Source: Adiantum capillus-veneris (lineage: Eukaryota; Streptophyta; Polypodiopsida; Polypodiales; Pteridaceae). From it: 64,000 nt of DNA. The stretch lies in NCBI GenBank assembly GCA_014529385.2, contig CM043967.1, positions 132,369,182-132,433,181 on the forward strand. The letters run 5' to 3'. The translations under genes were made by a program, and so were the position numbers. Positions 9,803 through 19,880 of this stretch are shown here, in pieces. The notes beneath the pieces were generated by a model. It was not told the DNA's origin. It worked only from the letters and a program-made list of their open reading frames with translations, and searched no databases. The stretch's first letter is position 1. Every line of letters starts with the position of its first letter.

Positions 9803-12753
9803 ATGGTGCTCACGGACATCACAAATGGTTTGCTTCCACCACCACGTACTCCGCACACCAAAAGCATACATATTCGCTTACCCACGGCATTTGCACCGAA
9901 GACCACTAGTGAAGGTGATCAAAGGTCATCACAGGAACGTCGCACCGCTTGTGAGACCAATGTTGACATTTGGGTGGATGGCCATTTGTACCCTTACGAT
10001 CCTATAAGCCGCTTCCATCCACCGTTTAATAGCCTTTCCACATTTCTTCAATTTTTTGGGAGGGGAGAAGCAGGTTTGTTAGGCTATTGCAAGCGGTTGT
10101 GTATGCGTGCAAGTGCTTCTTTGCATATGTGGATGCACAAATGTCAAGCTCTTCACCTCAAGATGACGGCATTACAAGAGAGTGTTGCCTTTTTAGAGAG
10201 GGTAGTTAAAACTCTTGAACAACAAATGCAAGAAAAGGAGTCCCACATCCATAAGCTTACCAACACCATCACATACTTGAAAGAAACACCCCTTGGTGCA
10301 AGGGAACGCAAACGCACGTATTCATCCATTGAAACTCTTGCACATTCGGGAGGAGCACGCAAACGATGAGTTACAGCCACAAGGTAATTTGGTCTTTACT
10401 TGCATGATGCATTCTTACTTCACACTATTTTCTAACATTTATGTTTATTTGTTGCTAGAAACTTCATCCAGGAGGCATGCGCTGGAACAAGCCAAGATGA
10501 TTGATTCAACCTTCTCACTAGTTGTCTCAATACCCAAGACGTGATTTCTATCTTACAATCACCTGGAGGTAAGCACATTAAGGATTCAGTCACCAAGGAC
10601 CTTATGCGTAAATTAAGAAGTGTGGTTAGTGATGATGACGTTCAATAAGCTTGTGATGAGGCTGGAATCAGCACCAAAGCATATCAGGCTATTTTCCAAC
10701 TCCTAAAGGATGCCCTCAAAGAACATGGCATTGTGGAAAACCTATTTCCCATTCCTCACAAGGTCAAGCTCGCAAAGAAGTCCACAAACGAAGATTTGTT
10801 CTCCCGCATTGGGACATACCTACACATTGAGGACACAATGCCAACTTCCCTTTATGCTTTGTGCGCAACAAAGACAAGGGGAAAAGGTAAGAAACAATCC
10901 ATAAGACCTTCGGAGAAGGGCTTTCCTTACACAATGTGGAACAATATTTTCGTGGATCTTAGAAGGCTTCAAGAAGCCATGCTTAGATTTTACGAGTTAC
11001 CTGAAGAAGGTGACACACTTTACTTTTTTCTTTGGTATTATTCTTATCATAGACTCTGAAGTTTAAGGTCTTAGCACTATTTATTTTGTAGTGCTTGGCA
11101 CAAAAGTCGCTTTTGTGTTGAAACTTGATGAGTGTCAAATAGTAAAAGGCCGCGGTTAGAGAGGCTAAGTGTCACTCTAATGAACGAGACCCTTCTGCAA
11201 ACCAAGCAAAGGGATTCAGTCGAGCCATCTCACCCCATCTTTTAGCGTGCAATCAAAGAAAGACATTTGGTGGTTGGGTGCTATTGAGGTGCCCAAGGAG
11301 ACCAATGGAGTACTTTCATGGATTTTTGAGAGAACTCCATGGATCACAGAAGTAATACACTCCCAAATTGCAGGTCAAAAGTTGAAGATTGAGGGTTTTG
11401 GTAGTTATGATGTGGAGTGGCACTTAGGTGGGGATTTGAAGACCATAAAGTGTTTGCTTGGCTGCAAACAAGGGGCTTCTTCTCTCATGCCTTGTCCATT
11501 TTTCACTCGAGGGTACAAACCTAATAGAAAAAAATCACATAAGAGCACTGCAAAGGCCGGATCCATGCTTCCATGGCAAGGGCATGGAGAACAAGGGTTA
11601 GATTGTCGTGATGTCAGAGATGAAGGTAGAGAATGGGAAGCGTCTATTCTGAGATGTCCCATGCTCAATGCCCCAGACAGTGATCAAAAGGACCACGCTT
11701 GGAATCCAATCTTTCGATTTCCTCTATCAAATGTACATTTTTGTACATTACACGCATTCATGCACATTTTTGATAGGCTATTGAAGCTCCACATTGACTA
11801 TGATTTCACGATGAAACCATTGGAAAAGTCCCAGGAAGCGATCGAAAGAGTGGAGGTACTCTTGAATTCCATTGGCTGTCACGGTGGAAATGTGTCTATC
11901 GTTGCTGCAAAGAACACAGGGGAGGCCCATGAAATTGCTCAACAAGTGTCAATGAGTGGACAAAAAGCTAGAAACTTTTTGAAGAAAGTTTCCCAAGGAA
12001 AGCCAAGTCGATATGATTCTCAAAACAGCTCCAACATGCAGGGAGGTAACCTTTGGGAGCTTTGGAAGGAGTTATGCAAAGCTACTACCGACAATGATTC
12101 AAATGGCGAGCTTGCAAACAAGCGCAAGCAAGTTTGGGCACATTTTGATAAAATGGTCAAGCTTATGGGCCTTAACAGCACAACAGAAGAACAACGCCAA
12201 TCATTTCAAGAAGACTTGGCAGATTTTACCAAGGTCTTCACCCTTTCTTGGGGTGAAGATAACATCACACATTACATGGTAAGTCATTTAACATGGTGTA
12301 TTCATTACAAGGGATTGTTTTTATTTAATAATGTGGATCGTTTACTCATGTGAACAGCATATATTGTTTGCGCATAGTGCATTTTTTATGCACAAGTATG
12401 GATCGCTTGAAATTTTTAGCAGTCAAGGCATGGAGAAGTCCCATTATCGAGCAAGGGGAGTGTACTTCATAAATACTCGACATGGTGGTGGAATGGTGCA
12501 ACCCAATTATTTGGAGGAGATGTTCAATTGGTTTTTTCGCACAACATTTGCTCGTAAGCTCACAATGGAGCGTGCGCGACAATCCAAGATTGATATTGAA
12601 GTGCGAAAATGGAGTCGTCAAGAGCATAGCAACAAGTGGCAAATGTCGCAAGGTCCCACCAAGCATGCTGCATGGCGGCGATGCAGAGTGCGACAAGGAT
12701 CAAAGTGGATACTGCGCGAGTCACTAAACGTGAATGCAGGGTCCAACTCTTAG
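9803..12753 (+). pseudogene. Transposase-like four-exon gene A with seven premature stops
   Basis: Exons 9803-10383, 10459-11009, 11092-12278 and 12358-12753 join in one frame of 905 codons. The introns (75, 82 and 79 bp) have GT..AG ends, the last giving HYM/HILFAHS in phase 0. Exon 1 has a coiled-coil-like segment (LQESVAFLERVVKTLEQQMQ). Exon 3 has HLGGDLKTIKCLLGC followed by a Cys-containing CPFF segment; exon 4 has GSLEIFSSQGMEKSHYRARG. The Asp of GGDLK and the Glu of GMEKSH are candidate DDE-type residues, but this is inference and the family is not identified. In-frame stops lie at 10367, 10502, 10646, 11157, 11166, 11178 and 11181. Each is one C-to-T change from Gln or Arg, and there is no frameshift. 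Confidence 0.6.
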
Positions 12754-12827
12754 CGACATGTTTATTTAAAAAATAATACTTTTTTAAAAAAAATTAGTGT
12801 GAACAGGGCCCTTTTTAAATGGGCCCT

Positions 12828-12836
12828 TATAAATAT
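12828..12836 (+). promoter_or_regulatory. TATA box of histone H3-like gene B
   Basis: TATAAATAT lies 57 bp upstream of the ATG of gene B and 75 bp after the stop of gene A, in an otherwise AT-rich gap. This suggests that gene B has its own promoter. Confidence 0.5.
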
Positions 12837-12892
12837 TGCATGCTCTCATAAACCACTCATTTCTTAAGAACAGGTGAGCTCTTACCAACGAA

Positions 12893-13765
12893 ATGGCGTG
12901 CACCAAACAAACCACGAAAGAGCATCCGCCTGCCAACAAAAACACCCTCCAAGGATGTGAGAAGCCGTCATGGCTTAAAGACACAAGAAAACGGCCACGA
13001 ACGCCTGGCCGTTCCAGGAACTCATCTTGTAGTGGGCATGGTGGTAGGGCACGAGAGTCATCGAGAACTGTTGAATCTCCACCTCCTCAAGATATAACAC
13101 CTAGAAGGAGAATGAAGCAACGTGCCCAGCGCTGGAGAGAGGAAGAGGGCTAGCAAACAACAGAGTCCGATAGGGAGCAGCCGTCGCACCACCAATCCCA
13201 AGCAGGACCATCCAGGACTCGGGTGGTCCATACAAACACTGAATCAGAGAGTGAGCCACCATGGCTGCGAGAAAAAATACCGCGCACACACCGGGTGGCC
13301 GTTGGGGGGAAGACATTTCCTGGAGGCCAGGGAGCTCTCCCCACACAACAAGATCAGCAGCCAAGGGAAGAGGAAGAATCAGAAGGGGATGTAGAACCAG
13401 TCCCTAAGCATGTAAACAGGCGCAAGTCTAAGTTTTTCAAGAAGCCTAAACGCCACCCGCCAGGAAATGTGCAAGTGCCCCCAAGACAACCGGAGCGGCG
13501 CCGAAAACTAGCAAGGGCATTTGCAAAAATCCGCCACTACCAGAAGACGACGGAGCTTTTGATTCGACGCGCCCCCTTTGCTCGCACTGTGAAGGAGGTG
13601 CTTCAAAGCTATGGAAATTAGTATAGAATGCAAGCAATAGCGCTAGAGGCTATTTAAGAACCTACAGAGGCCCACATCATTTCGGTGTTGGAAGATACCA
13701 ACCTATGCGTCATACATGCAAAGCGAGTGACAATACAGCCAAAAGATATGCAGCTTGCACGTTGA
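12893..13765 (+). pseudogene. Histone H3-like gene B with long tail, interrupted by stops
   Basis: One continuous frame of 291 codons from ATG to TGA, with in-frame stops at 13151, 13619 and 13655. The N terminus MACTKQTTKE mirrors the H3 tail, including the Lys-4 position. A linker of about 170 residues rich in Arg, Ser, Pro and Glu follows. From about 13520 comes the H3 fold: IRHYQKTTELLIRRAPFART (alpha-N and alpha-1), AIALEAI (alpha-2 start), then [20 protein letters not shown] and MQLAR. The final TGA falls where H3 continues with Arg. All stops fit C-to-T changes; the one at 13655 replaces a Gln that is conserved in H3. The long tail and divergent core recall centromeric H3 variants, but class cannot be decided by eye. 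Histone H3 packages DNA in nucleosomes; the role here is unknown. Confidence 0.8.
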
Positions 13766-13965
13766 CTATGACGAGACTTCGAGCATTAGCCGAAGTTACC
13801 CCTCTTTTTGTATTGCACACCCTTATCTTTGTAATGATTGAACTTTCCAATGACAATATGATCAACAGTTGTGTCTACTGTGTCTACTATCTTTGTAATG
13901 AAATGACTTTGTAATTTCAAGTTTTGTATGTAATTTCAGTCAATTTCAGTAAATTTGTTCTTTTT

Positions 13966-14145
13966 AAGCACCCTTGGGGGTAGATAAGCCTATAAGGGGC
14001 CTATAAGGGGCAATAAAAAGCCTAGCCACAAGGGCGCACAAATGGCCCATCCATCAGTTTTGGATGGTCCATTTGCGCGCCCTTGTGGCCAGGCTTTTTT
14101 TTGCCCCTTGTAGGCTTATCTACCCCCAAGGGTACTTAAAAAGCA
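13966..14145. repeat. Long hairpin 1
   Basis: Near-perfect palindrome: CTTGGGGGTAGATAAGCC on the left and GGCTTATCTACCCCCAAG on the right, with inner arms CCACAAGGGCGC and GCGCCCTTGTGG around a short centre near ATCAGTTTTGGATGG. The left arm has a small internal duplication of TATAAGGGGC. Confidence 0.85.
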
Positions 14146-14514
14146 CAACTTTACTAAAACCTATTGGTTTTGCAACATTATTTTACATGGATCCTTGTGG
14201 ACACCCTTTTTTGGCCATTTCAAGCTTTGAATTCCCTATAGGATATAAAAAAAAATAACATATTGTGAAACCAAGTGTCTATGCAACATTAATTTGGATT
14301 TTTCAAATGTCCAATGTAATTGGACTTTTTGGTGCAGGGGTGTACTAGGTAGAGCTAAAGCAGGTGATAGTGTGCTGGAAACTTCATTTCATAATTGATT
14401 TCACCTTTTCTAGTGTCCTTGAGTGTGGATATATGTTGGAATTGCCATAGAAAGGGTGCATCTAAATTAATGATGCAAAACCAATTCATTTCAATAAATT
14501 TGTGCTTTGTAAGT

Positions 14515-14667
14515 ATCCTAGGGGGTAGATAAGCCTAAAACGGGCAAAATAAAGCCTGGCCACAAGGGCGCGCAAATGGCCCATCCAAAACTGATGGATG
14601 GGCCATTTGCGCGCCCTTGTGGCCATGCGTTTTTTGGCCCTTGGTAGGCTTATCTACCCCCTAGGGA
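14515..14667. repeat. Long hairpin 2, copy of hairpin 1
   Basis: Same outer arms (CTAGGGGGTAGATAAGCC and GGCTTATCTACCCCCTAG) and same GGCCACAAGGGCGCGCAAAT inner arm as hairpin 1, around the centre CCAAAACTGATGG. The flanks of both hairpins are also related, so a unit larger than the hairpin was duplicated. Confidence 0.85.
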
Positions 14668-14863
14668 ACATAAAATACCTAAATTTACTGAAATTGACTG
14701 AAACTACATACAGAACTTGAAATTACAAAGTCACTTATCAAAACAATTTTCATATCACCAATTGAAACAATTTTCAAGATTGACAAATCACATTCAAAAG
14801 AATTTGCAAGATAGAGAGACAATTTCAAATATTTTTTATTACTTCCAAAATGGTGATTTTACA

Positions 14864-16489
14864 TCATGAAACTGAGGAGTTCATAATTTTTTTGACCATT
14901 TCCTGGCGCCTATTTTGCACGTAAGGCAACTCCCCAGTCAAGAGGGAGTGCGCTATGGCCTTTGGGTCAGTCGAGCCAATGGAAGCATGTATCCCTATCT
15001 GGGCAAGCACTTTACCACGAAAGCCAGTGCCAAACGGTGTGCATACAAGGGATCTACACACTAGGAACACTTGATGCGCAGTTTGAGCAACGGTGCTCAA
15101 ACACAAAAACTTGCTCAAAGCTTTTAATGACCAAGTCATAAAATGGGCTTGGGGAGTAAATTCATTATGGATAATGGCCACATCGCCAGGGGGGAGTATT
15201 CCTAGGTAATGCGCAAGGGAAGCTTGAGGTCCAAAGCCCGTCCGCTTGCCAGCCGTCCTTGTAGCAAAATCATCAACCTCCACGACATCCTGTCATAAAC
15301 CAATGAAGGTTGAGAAAAAAGACAATGAAGGATAAAATAGTAACATGAAATTTACGATACAGCTTACCTCCTGCTCCTTGTCGTCCTCCTCCCTATTGCC
15401 CTTTGCATCCAAGTCAATGCTCCCATGCACCACAGATACGACCTTTGGATCATCAGATGGGAGGTTGCATAATGGCATAGGCATCCTAGCAGCCTCAACC
15501 TTGGCTTGCGTGGCTTGGAATTCTTCATCATCCACGTGCAACTGCTCTGCTGCGAGGACCTTCGCACATACAACTGCAATAGTGTCAGCAACAGAGTCCC
15601 CATCTGGCAAGAGCTTGCTTTCTAGGGCATCTGGCGTATTGCCTAAGGGACATTTGGTGTTGTTGCATAGCACGCTCAAGCATTCATCCATGCGCAGGCC
15701 AAATGATTTCTCCAAATCATGCAGGAACACATACTCCTCCCCATCCACTAACACTGAGGAGAAGCGGCTGATTTCTACCTCTGGGATAGCCACATCCCTC
15801 AGTGGTAGTGGCACTGGAGTGTCACTAGGGCCAGCCGCAACTATGGATTTCTCAACCAGTTCCTCAAGACCCCTAAGGTACTCGAAACGGTGTGCCTTTC
15901 CTTCCGCTGCAGGGTTCATGGGGATAACCTGCTGCTCCTTGGTGTCCTTGATAAAGGACCCAACCTGAAGGTGTGGTAAGCGAAGCTCCTCTAAATCAGG
16001 TTCCTCGCTCACCAAGAAGATAAATGTTGCGAGCCGAGAAAGTTACTCCACCCCCAACTTGTGCTTCTTGAGTGCTGACACCCCTGGGGCTTGCTCGTCC
16101 AAGTAATGGCCTGCATCAGTTGCAATTTCTTGGAATCGTTGCAACCGCTTGGAGAATGGGCTATCACCTTTGTGTATATAGCGCAAAAGATCGCAAGGCA
16201 CCCAGATCCCTACATGTGGGGGGATAGATACAGAATATTTTATGATGTTCTCCTCCATGAATGCAAAAATCTCGGCAAATGCATCCATGTGAAGGGCAAC
16301 TGTGGCATCAAGGTCAGGGAGACGAGTAAAAAAGGTGTGGAGGTCCAACTTCCCTTTGTATTTGGTGTCCTCGAGGAAGAGGATGAAGCGTGACAAAGGG
16401 GTGGATGTGGCTGCAGATGCAGAGGCTGTGGAAGCATCCATGTCTAGCCTGGGGTGTAGACAGAGAGTGGAGGAGCTCAAGAGTTGCAA
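14864..16489 (-). pseudogene. Two-exon gene C of unknown function, one in-frame stop
   Basis: Exon 1 is 16489-15368 and exon 2 is 15289-14864; the 78-bp intron has GTAAGC..CAG ends and phase 0, giving 516 codons. A second Met at 16441 (MDASTASASAA) is also a plausible start. A single TAA at 16043-16045 interrupts exon 1 and fits a CAA-to-TAA change. The protein has a short Ser/Ala-rich start, a region with LEDTKYKGKLDLHTFFTRLP, an acidic middle, and a C-terminal half with TRTAGKRTGFGPQASLAHYL. No family recognised. It converges on gene B across the double hairpin and is headed by a TATA-like motif (16524-16532). Confidence 0.6.
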
Positions 16490-16523
16490 AAGTGAAAATA
16501 GTGAATGAGTTAGGTGGCCCCCC

Positions 16524-16532
16524 TTTTATAAT
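16524..16532 (-). promoter_or_regulatory. TATA box of gene C
   Basis: Read on the minus strand, ATTATAAAA lies about 35 bp before the first Met of gene C and is followed by a G-rich stretch. Confidence 0.45.
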
Positions 16533-16686
16533 GGACCCTTTTTTTAAGACATTAAAAAAAAGGCACTTTCACCAAAAAATGATTTCTCATCCCAATGCAA
16601 AAAATTATATTCAAAGGCATGATTTGCCGAAGAAAATCATGTTGATTACAGCGGGGATAAGTTTGAAAATTGCAAGAGTTACAAAG

Positions 16687-18029
16687 TTATAAGATCGATA
16701 GCATAGTTCCATCCATCCCCCAGTCCTCCTCGACCTTCAGTTTGTCTTCCATTCTCTTCCCAATCTGCGGACATTCATTACAATAAGCATCCAATGATCG
16801 ACAAACCATGATGTATTGAAAATGTGGTGGAAGAATTCTCACACCTTGTGACCTTGTAAACGAAATTGTGCTTGTTGAAGGGCCTCAAAACCCATAATAA
16901 CCAAATGTTCTCGAACATTACTGAGAGTCCAATGCTTGTTCACTTGGACTGCCTCCAAAGCATCGTTGGGCATCTTCACTGCAATGTCAAAGCTTGCAAT
17001 AGCGCCGTCTACACTCTGTAAGGGAGTCCACACTCCAAGCTTGCACATCCAACGATCATAGTGAAATCGTATGTACAAGGAGGTGCGGGATTTCAAATAG
17101 CGCATTCCAATACCTGAAGCTCCAACCTTACAATGGTACTGGTCCCCGTTGTGCATGCCCTCCACAAAACCCCAGTCCTCTTCTAAAAGCCTTCCTAATT
17201 CCTCGTAATGCGCATCTTTACATACAAGCATTGTGGTAGTCTCCACAAATCCAAACTCTTTAAAAATGTGCACAAAACAATGAATAGGCAAACACCAACT
17301 CAAGCCCACATACCTAGAAGCTTTAGAGTATTTCAAAGAGTTTTGGACATCCATTATCATCTTTTGCTTGAAAGATGCTACCGACCACAAATCTGGCACC
17401 GGCCACTCCATACTTAATAAGGAAGTTACTTTGATAGGTTCAAGCGTTCCAAACGCTTGTGTAGAAGTAGGGACACTATAGGAGTGCGAATAGAAGAAAA
17501 TCCTTCTTTGAACCAGTTTGGTTGGGCAAAGATGTGGGAACATTATTGCTCCAATATCCACATGTATAGCATTGAATGTGCCGGAGAGACTATGTAGTGG
17601 CTGCTCCTCCACCAACGTGGATGGAAATATGACTATAAATGCATGACAAATCTTAAGTATGAATCCATAATAACATTACACTGTGATTTCACATCTAGCT
17701 TTGTATTCTCAAAACATGTACTTACAATGTGTTGGAAATCGAGGTGGTTGTTGCAAATGCATGGTTGACATTGAGAAAACATGTTGCACAATGGCTACGG
17801 TCCCCTTGTCTTTGCAGTTCTTGAAGCCAAGGATCTTTCCTTTCCAATGAAGATCCAAGTTTGCACGATTCCGCACATGATGAGGGCCAATAGCAGATGG
17901 TTGCATGTATACCCAAGCACCTTTGGTGAACTCTTGTGGCACCCACTCATCATCTACACCTCTAGTGTTGTGGCATGCAAGTGTTGTGACCTCATCCTTT
18001 GGCCGCCTTTGCGAAGTAGAGTTGGCCAT
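16687..18029 (-). CDS. Intact three-exon gene D, unknown function
   Basis: Exons 18029-17726, 17632-16845 and 16764-16687 join to an uninterrupted frame of 389 residues. Both introns (93 and 80 bp) have GT..AG ends (GTAAGT..ATAG and GTGTGA..GCAG). The N-terminal third (DEWVPQEFTKGAWVYMQPSA, then WKGKILGFKNC and TVAIVQHVFS) faintly recalls a BAH-type chromatin-binding fold, but this is a weak impression. The middle holds a Trp/Phe/His-rich region. No catalytic motif identified. It is the only gene of this unit without a stop, which suggests younger age, selection or chance. The 5' UTR contains a 39-bp tandem repeat (18098-18215). Confidence 0.6.
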
Positions 18030-18097
18030 GGTTGAGCAAAGAAAACTAGGAGGAGGAGAAGGACCGTTGCTACAATGTACAGAGGATAAAGTGATAT

Positions 18098-18215
18098 GAG
18101 AAGGTGGATAACCCTTGTGGCAATGGGAGGAGAAGGTGGATAACCCTTGCTTGGTGTGGCAATGGGAGGAGAAGGTGGATAACCTTTGCTTGGTGTGGCA
18201 ATGGAAGGTGGTAGG
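18098..18215. repeat. 39-bp minisatellite upstream of gene D
   Basis: Three head-to-tail units containing GAGAAGGTGGATAACC and GGCAATGGGAGGA, the first one shorter. It lies 70-190 bp before the ATG of gene D, probably in its leader or promoter. Confidence 0.85.
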
Positions 18216-18614
18216 GGAGGAGAGAGGAGCTTCCTTGTTGCAACAATGGAGATGGTGTAGAGAGAGAGTGTGTTGGAGTAGAGGATGAGTGTGATGGTTG
18301 CAACCAAGGAGGGGTTGGAAAAGGGGGATTCTAGAGAGAGAAAATCACTTTTTGCCTAAGAACTACTTTTGGGAGAGCTCTGGATAGCAAAAAAAGATTT
18401 TTCAAAAGTTTTTTAAAAATTTTGAATTTTAGGGTTTTTTGGTGCACGTTTTGACTTTTTGAGGTCAAAAAATGCTTTTTTGACCATATCATAGTTTTAG
18501 GGGGGTTTAAAGAAGATGAAATTTGAGTTTTGAAAAATTTGAAAAATTTTAAATTTTTGGGATTTTTTCATAACCGGATCAAAAAGGAGGGAAGTTGGAG
18601 GTTCCATATGGCCC

Positions 18615-18615
<1 letters not shown>

Positions 18616-18653
<38 letters not shown>
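18616..18653. repeat. Homopolymer of 38 C
   Basis: Uninterrupted C run near the right end of the four-gene unit, followed by CTCCACCCCACCCCACC. The length may be affected by assembly or sequencing error. Confidence 0.9.
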
Positions 18654-18656
<3 letters not shown>

Positions 18657-18769
18657 ACCCCACCCCACCTTCTTACTAGGTAAGAGGCCATTTAAGAAGT
18701 GTAAGACTACTTTGTCCCCCTACATTTTTGAGGGCATAGAGTGTGTCCACCACCCTCTTCTCATTGGCT

Positions 18770-18827
18770 GGCCTCTAATTAACCTTAATCCCAAAGGGCC
18801 CCTAGAGGGTTCATATTTTTCCTAATG
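18770..18827 (-). repeat. Right terminal inverted repeat
   Basis: Reverse complement matches 9199-9263 in three blocks (CATTAGGA with AAATATGAACC, GGGCC, GGGATTAAGG). See the left repeat. Confidence 0.6.
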
Positions 18828-19880
18828 CAATCAAAGACCGTGCTGGTTGTGCGAAATGAAAAGCATGTTGAGGTAAGGCCAACAATTGATTTTGTTCCTT
18901 GGAGGTTTCGAGTTTATGATGTGCATGTTCCAGTGATGGATGACTTTGTCCAAGAGGATAAGCCCCTTGTTGAAGTGAGCCAGTGTGCCAAAGAGGTAGC
19001 AGGTGTTGAGTTTCTAGAGCAGATTAAAGAGGTTAAGCATGTTCTTGTGGAAAGCTTGTATGAGAAGGTAGAAAATTGCAATCAAGTTGTAGAAACCGAG
19101 GGTTCAAAAGGAGATGAGGAAACTGTGCAAAGCCTAGATGATGGTGAAGATTTTTTGGAGCAGAAAGCAGTTGAAGATGCTGATACGGAGTCAGTGTATG
19201 ATGCTGATGAAGATGGAGAGGCTAGTTCCAGATCCTGGGATACAAGCAAGGAAGATGGACCGGATGGGCCCACATCCTATTGAGAGGAGACCGAGTCTGA
19301 TAAGCCAATGATGGTAAAGGTAAAGGTTCCTTCTTGTCTAGCTGATGACGTGGTCATAGCCAATGTGGAAGAAGAATAGGTTGAAGTGCCCAAGCAAGTG
19401 AGAGAGAATATGTTGTTAAAGGTGACATGCAGTGCTCTATTGGTAGCCATGCTGATGAAGGTATCAATGGAGATTGTTGTGGCGGTGCAATTGGTTCAAA
19501 GCTTTGATAAGGAAGATAGATCTGAGTCTATGGATAGCCAAGCTGGTCTACCGAGTCGACATGATGAAGCAAAAAACGAGGGGATTGGGCATATTTTTTA
19601 TGCTCATGATCTGTTAGGTGCTGACCAAGAAGAGGAGCTGCAAGAGATGCCTTTAATTTGCCATGATGATGCTATGGATACAGGCCTTTTGGATCAGGTA
19701 TGTTGTGAAAGTGAGGATGATTGGGGCTTTGATGATGCGAAGGATGCCATGGATGAAGTGATGCAAGTGTTTGTGGATAAATCTTTGACCAGGGTACATG
19801 TGATGCGAGGGTTGGTTCCTCGACATGTGGAGATTCCAATGCATCAAACATGTTCTATTGTCATAAAAACTAATATCTAA
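18828..19880 (+). pseudogene. Acidic ORF, likely continuation of gag-only element
   Basis: An acidic, coiled-coil-prone protein runs through 18828-19283, a TGA at 19281, and after a further stop near 19378 the ORF 19386-19880. Segments rich in Asp/Glu (for example SVYDADEDGEASS) dominate and no domain is recognised. Like the acidic ORF after the Gag at 1924-2475, it probably belonged downstream of the Gag at 8586-9161 before the four-gene unit inserted. The first ORF overlaps the terminal repeat by a few bases. Confidence 0.45.

Larger units (their letters stand above)
13909..14740. repeat. Large inverted repeat between convergent gene pairs
   Basis: 13909-13958 (TTTGTAATTTCAAGTTTTGT and on) is matched in reverse complement by 14686-14735 (ending ACTTGAAATTACAAAG). 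Inside the arms sit two long hairpins (13966-14145 and 14515-14667), so the region is roughly symmetric around 14325. It separates the 3' ends of genes B and C. Possible roles are bidirectional 3' processing or a replication or fold-back structure; this is inference. Confidence 0.7.
9199..18827. mobile_element. Putative four-gene DNA transposon carrying an H3-like gene
   Basis: Inverted terminal sequences (9199-9263 and 18770-18827, both reading inward from CATTAGGA and AAATATGAACC) enclose four gene models: plus-strand A (9803-12753) and B (12893-13765), minus-strand C (16489-14864) and D (18029-16687). The pairs converge on a large inverted repeat at 13909-14740. The unit separates a gag ORF from acidic ORF sequence that plausibly belonged to the same retroelement, consistent with insertion. 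Gene A looks transposase-like and gene B encodes a histone H3 relative. No target-site duplication could be seen, so borders and mobility are inference. I cannot assign it to a known superfamily. Confidence 0.55.

Noticed and set aside
13966-14667. Bacterial-type terminators or rRNA/tRNA genes
   Set aside because: The hairpins are long palindromes in plant nuclear sequence with no tRNA or rRNA features.
15345-15968. Plus-strand ORF of 207 codons
   Set aside because: It lies opposite exon 1 of gene C, whose splice sites and codon pattern make it the real one. The plus-strand reading is its shadow.
18497-18825. Gly-rich and Pro-rich ORFs
   Set aside because: They result from the 38-base C tract.
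9199-18827. Assignment of the four-gene unit to KDZ, hAT or CACTA superfamilies
   Set aside because: Candidate acidic residues are visible, but no diagnostic motif, target duplication or terminal sequence fits well enough to name one.
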